In this document: piece by piece, positions 63,339 to 64,000 of the stretch
How the letters are laid out: the number at the start of each line of letters is the position of its first letter
How positions within the stretch are numbered: position 1 is the stretch's first letter
Assembly: GCA_964247055.1 (NCBI GenBank)
Contig: OZ176054.1
Location: forward strand, 248,001 to 312,000
Origin: Paragordius varius
Taxonomy: Eukaryota > Nematomorpha
Direction: 5' to 3'
Length of the DNA stretch: 64,000 nt
Made by a program: the position numbers and the translations under genes
The notes under the pieces: generated by a model
Told to the model about the DNA's origin: nothing
Database searches by the model: none
The model's input: the letters and a program-made list of their open reading frames with translations, nothing else

Positions 63339-64000
63339 ATCGGACTATAAATGTAATTTTTATGAATTTTTTAAATATTTTAAAAATTTTATACGATTTT
63401 AAAAATAAAAATGGCTACCTAAAATCCAAATTTGATCAGGTGATGTCACTATAATTTTTTTGGGTAGCCCTATGGTAGTTCCATCATCACCCCAAATATT
63501 TTGGGGATCGGACTATAAATGTAATTTTTATGAATTTTTTAAATATTTATAAAATTTATTTTATACGATTTTAAAAATAAAAATGGCTACCTAAAATCCA
63601 AATTTGATCAGGTGATGTCACTATAATTTTTTTTGGGTAGCCCTATGGTAGTTCCATCATCACCCCAAATATTTTCGAGATCGGAGTATAAATGTAATTT
63701 TTATGAATTTTTTCAATATTTAAAAAATTTATTTTATACGATTTTAAAAATAAAAATGGCTACCTAAAATCCAAATTTGATCAGGTGATGTCACCATAAT
63801 TTTTTTTGGGTAGCCCTATGGTAGTTCCATCATCACCCCAAATATTTTCGAGATCGGACTATAAATGTAATTTTTATAAATTTTTTAAATATTTAAAAAA
63901 TTTATTTTATACGATTTTAAAAATAAAAATGGCTACCTAAAATCCAAATTTGATAAGGTGATGTCACTATAATTTTTTTGGGTAGCCCTATGGTAGTTCC

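Larger units (their letters stand above)
1..64000. repeat. 173-bp AT-rich satellite array, about 370 monomers
   Basis: Every part of the window aligns to one 173-bp unit in head-to-tail order. Successive unit starts fall 172-173 bp apart, for example at 168 and 341, with small indels in some copies. A consensus copy has 45 G+C in 173, about 26%. No inverted copy, transposon, spacer or unique insert was found by reading through. Copies differ mostly by single substitutions and 1-5 bp indels, so the array is well homogenised. The G+C is concentrated around phases 1-30, 41-51 and 123-160, leaving a nearly pure A/T core at about phases 52-120. Long satellite arrays of nucleosome-like period are typical of eukaryotic centromeres and pericentromeres; that location is inferred. 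The array runs off both ends of the window, so its total length is unknown. Confidence 0.98.
37901..64000. repeat. Array domain 4: homogeneous type A / type B region
   Basis: Almost every monomer is type A or type B, often alternating or in AAB or ABB runs. Exceptions include type C copies at 44.67 and 45.71 kb and a D monomer followed by a TTCCAACATC A monomer at 49.17-49.35 kb that resembles the 30.7 and 37.1 kb copies. Sequence between rare markers is close to identical from copy to copy, suggesting recent amplification. Late-appearing markers in the right third are GATAAGGTGATG, GTCAGTATAA and TTTTTTCAATATTT. The domain holds dimer, trimer, tetramer, 7-mer and 13-mer blocks listed below. 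Confidence 0.78.
57040..64000. repeat. Partial echoes of the 13-mer and runs of A/B units
   Basis: GATAAGGTGATG recurs near 57041, 59461, 59632, 60324, 61013, 62051 and 63951, and TTTTTTCAATATTT near 58008, 60255, 60600, 62687 and 63710. Spacings are whole numbers of monomers but no single long period holds, so this looks like several overlapping amplifications. Odd copies include ATAGTTTGGGGATC (58314), AATTTATATG (58514), a 3-bp insertion TATTTTGTTGGGG (62461) and a unit shortened by a few bases around TATTTTAAAAATTTTATACG (63376). Confidence 0.65.

Noticed and set aside
1-64000. Short open reading frames starting at ATG in each monomer (for example ATGGCTACC and ATGTCACC)
   Set aside because: The unit length, 173, is not a multiple of three, so frames rotate each monomer, and the A/T core carries many TAA and TGA triplets. 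No frame stays open for more than a fraction of the array. None is supported as a gene.
1-64000. CRISPR array
   Set aside because: There are no short conserved repeats separated by unique spacers. The whole 173-bp unit is conserved from copy to copy.
1-64000. Telomeric or simple-sequence repeats
   Set aside because: No TTAGG, TTAGGG or similar short tandem motif occurs; the only homopolymer runs are the T8 and A5-A6 tracts within the unit.
1-64000. Assignment to a named species satellite (such as aphid, beetle or plant centromere families of similar length)
   Set aside because: Similar monomer length is not evidence of identity, and I cannot match the sequence to a named family from memory with any confidence.

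Overview
The whole 64 kb is one uninterrupted tandem satellite array. A 173-bp, AT-rich monomer (about 26% G+C, counted from one consensus copy) repeats head to tail about 370 times, always in the same orientation. The window opens and closes inside a monomer (phase 7 at base 1, phase 20 at base 64000, counting phase 1 as the first G of GGTAGCC), so neither edge of the array is visible. I found no protein-coding gene, RNA gene, transposon, CRISPR array or unique sequence. This points to a eukaryotic chromosome, most likely centromeric or pericentromeric heterochromatin. The monomer length is in the range of one nucleosome plus linker, which is common for centromeric satellites. The species cannot be told from the sequence; an insect or other invertebrate is only a guess from the AT-richness.

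Monomers fall into a few types, set mainly by phases 38-51: A (TTTTCGAGATCGGAG), B (TTTTGGGGATCGGAC), C (TTGTCGAGATCGGAG), D (TTTTGGCGATCGGAC), E (ATGTTGGGGATCGGAC) and F (TTTTCGGGATCGGAAT). Four domains follow one another. About 1-12.4 kb is mainly A, C and F. About 12.4-18.6 kb is rich in D. About 18.6-37.9 kb is a mosaic of A, B, C, D and E. About 37.9-64 kb is almost only A and B.

On top of the monomer there is nested higher-order structure, traced through rare shared mutations: tandem or near-tandem blocks of 2, 3, 4, 5, 6, 7, 9, 13 and 17 monomers, and dispersed copies 19, 37-38 and 44 monomers apart. Many copies differ by gain or loss of one whole monomer, as expected from unequal exchange or amplification out of register. 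The clearest blocks are a 504-bp trimer present three times (40.7-42.2 kb), a 692-bp tetramer duplicated at 38.3-39.7 kb with a third copy at 50.5 kb, a 2247-bp 13-mer (52.6-56.4 kb) and a 2933-bp 17-mer (23-28 kb).

Each monomer carries strong dyad symmetry: a perfect 24-bp A/T palindrome at its centre, a GGTGA-TG-TCACC dyad, and GGCTACC/GGTAGCC arms spanning the monomer junction. Type B gains a further CCCCAAA-TAT-TTTGGGG dyad. Satellites with such dyads have been discussed as non-B-form DNA at centromeres; whether this one acts that way is inference. I do not see a new gene system here. What deserves attention is the satellite and its layered organisation.
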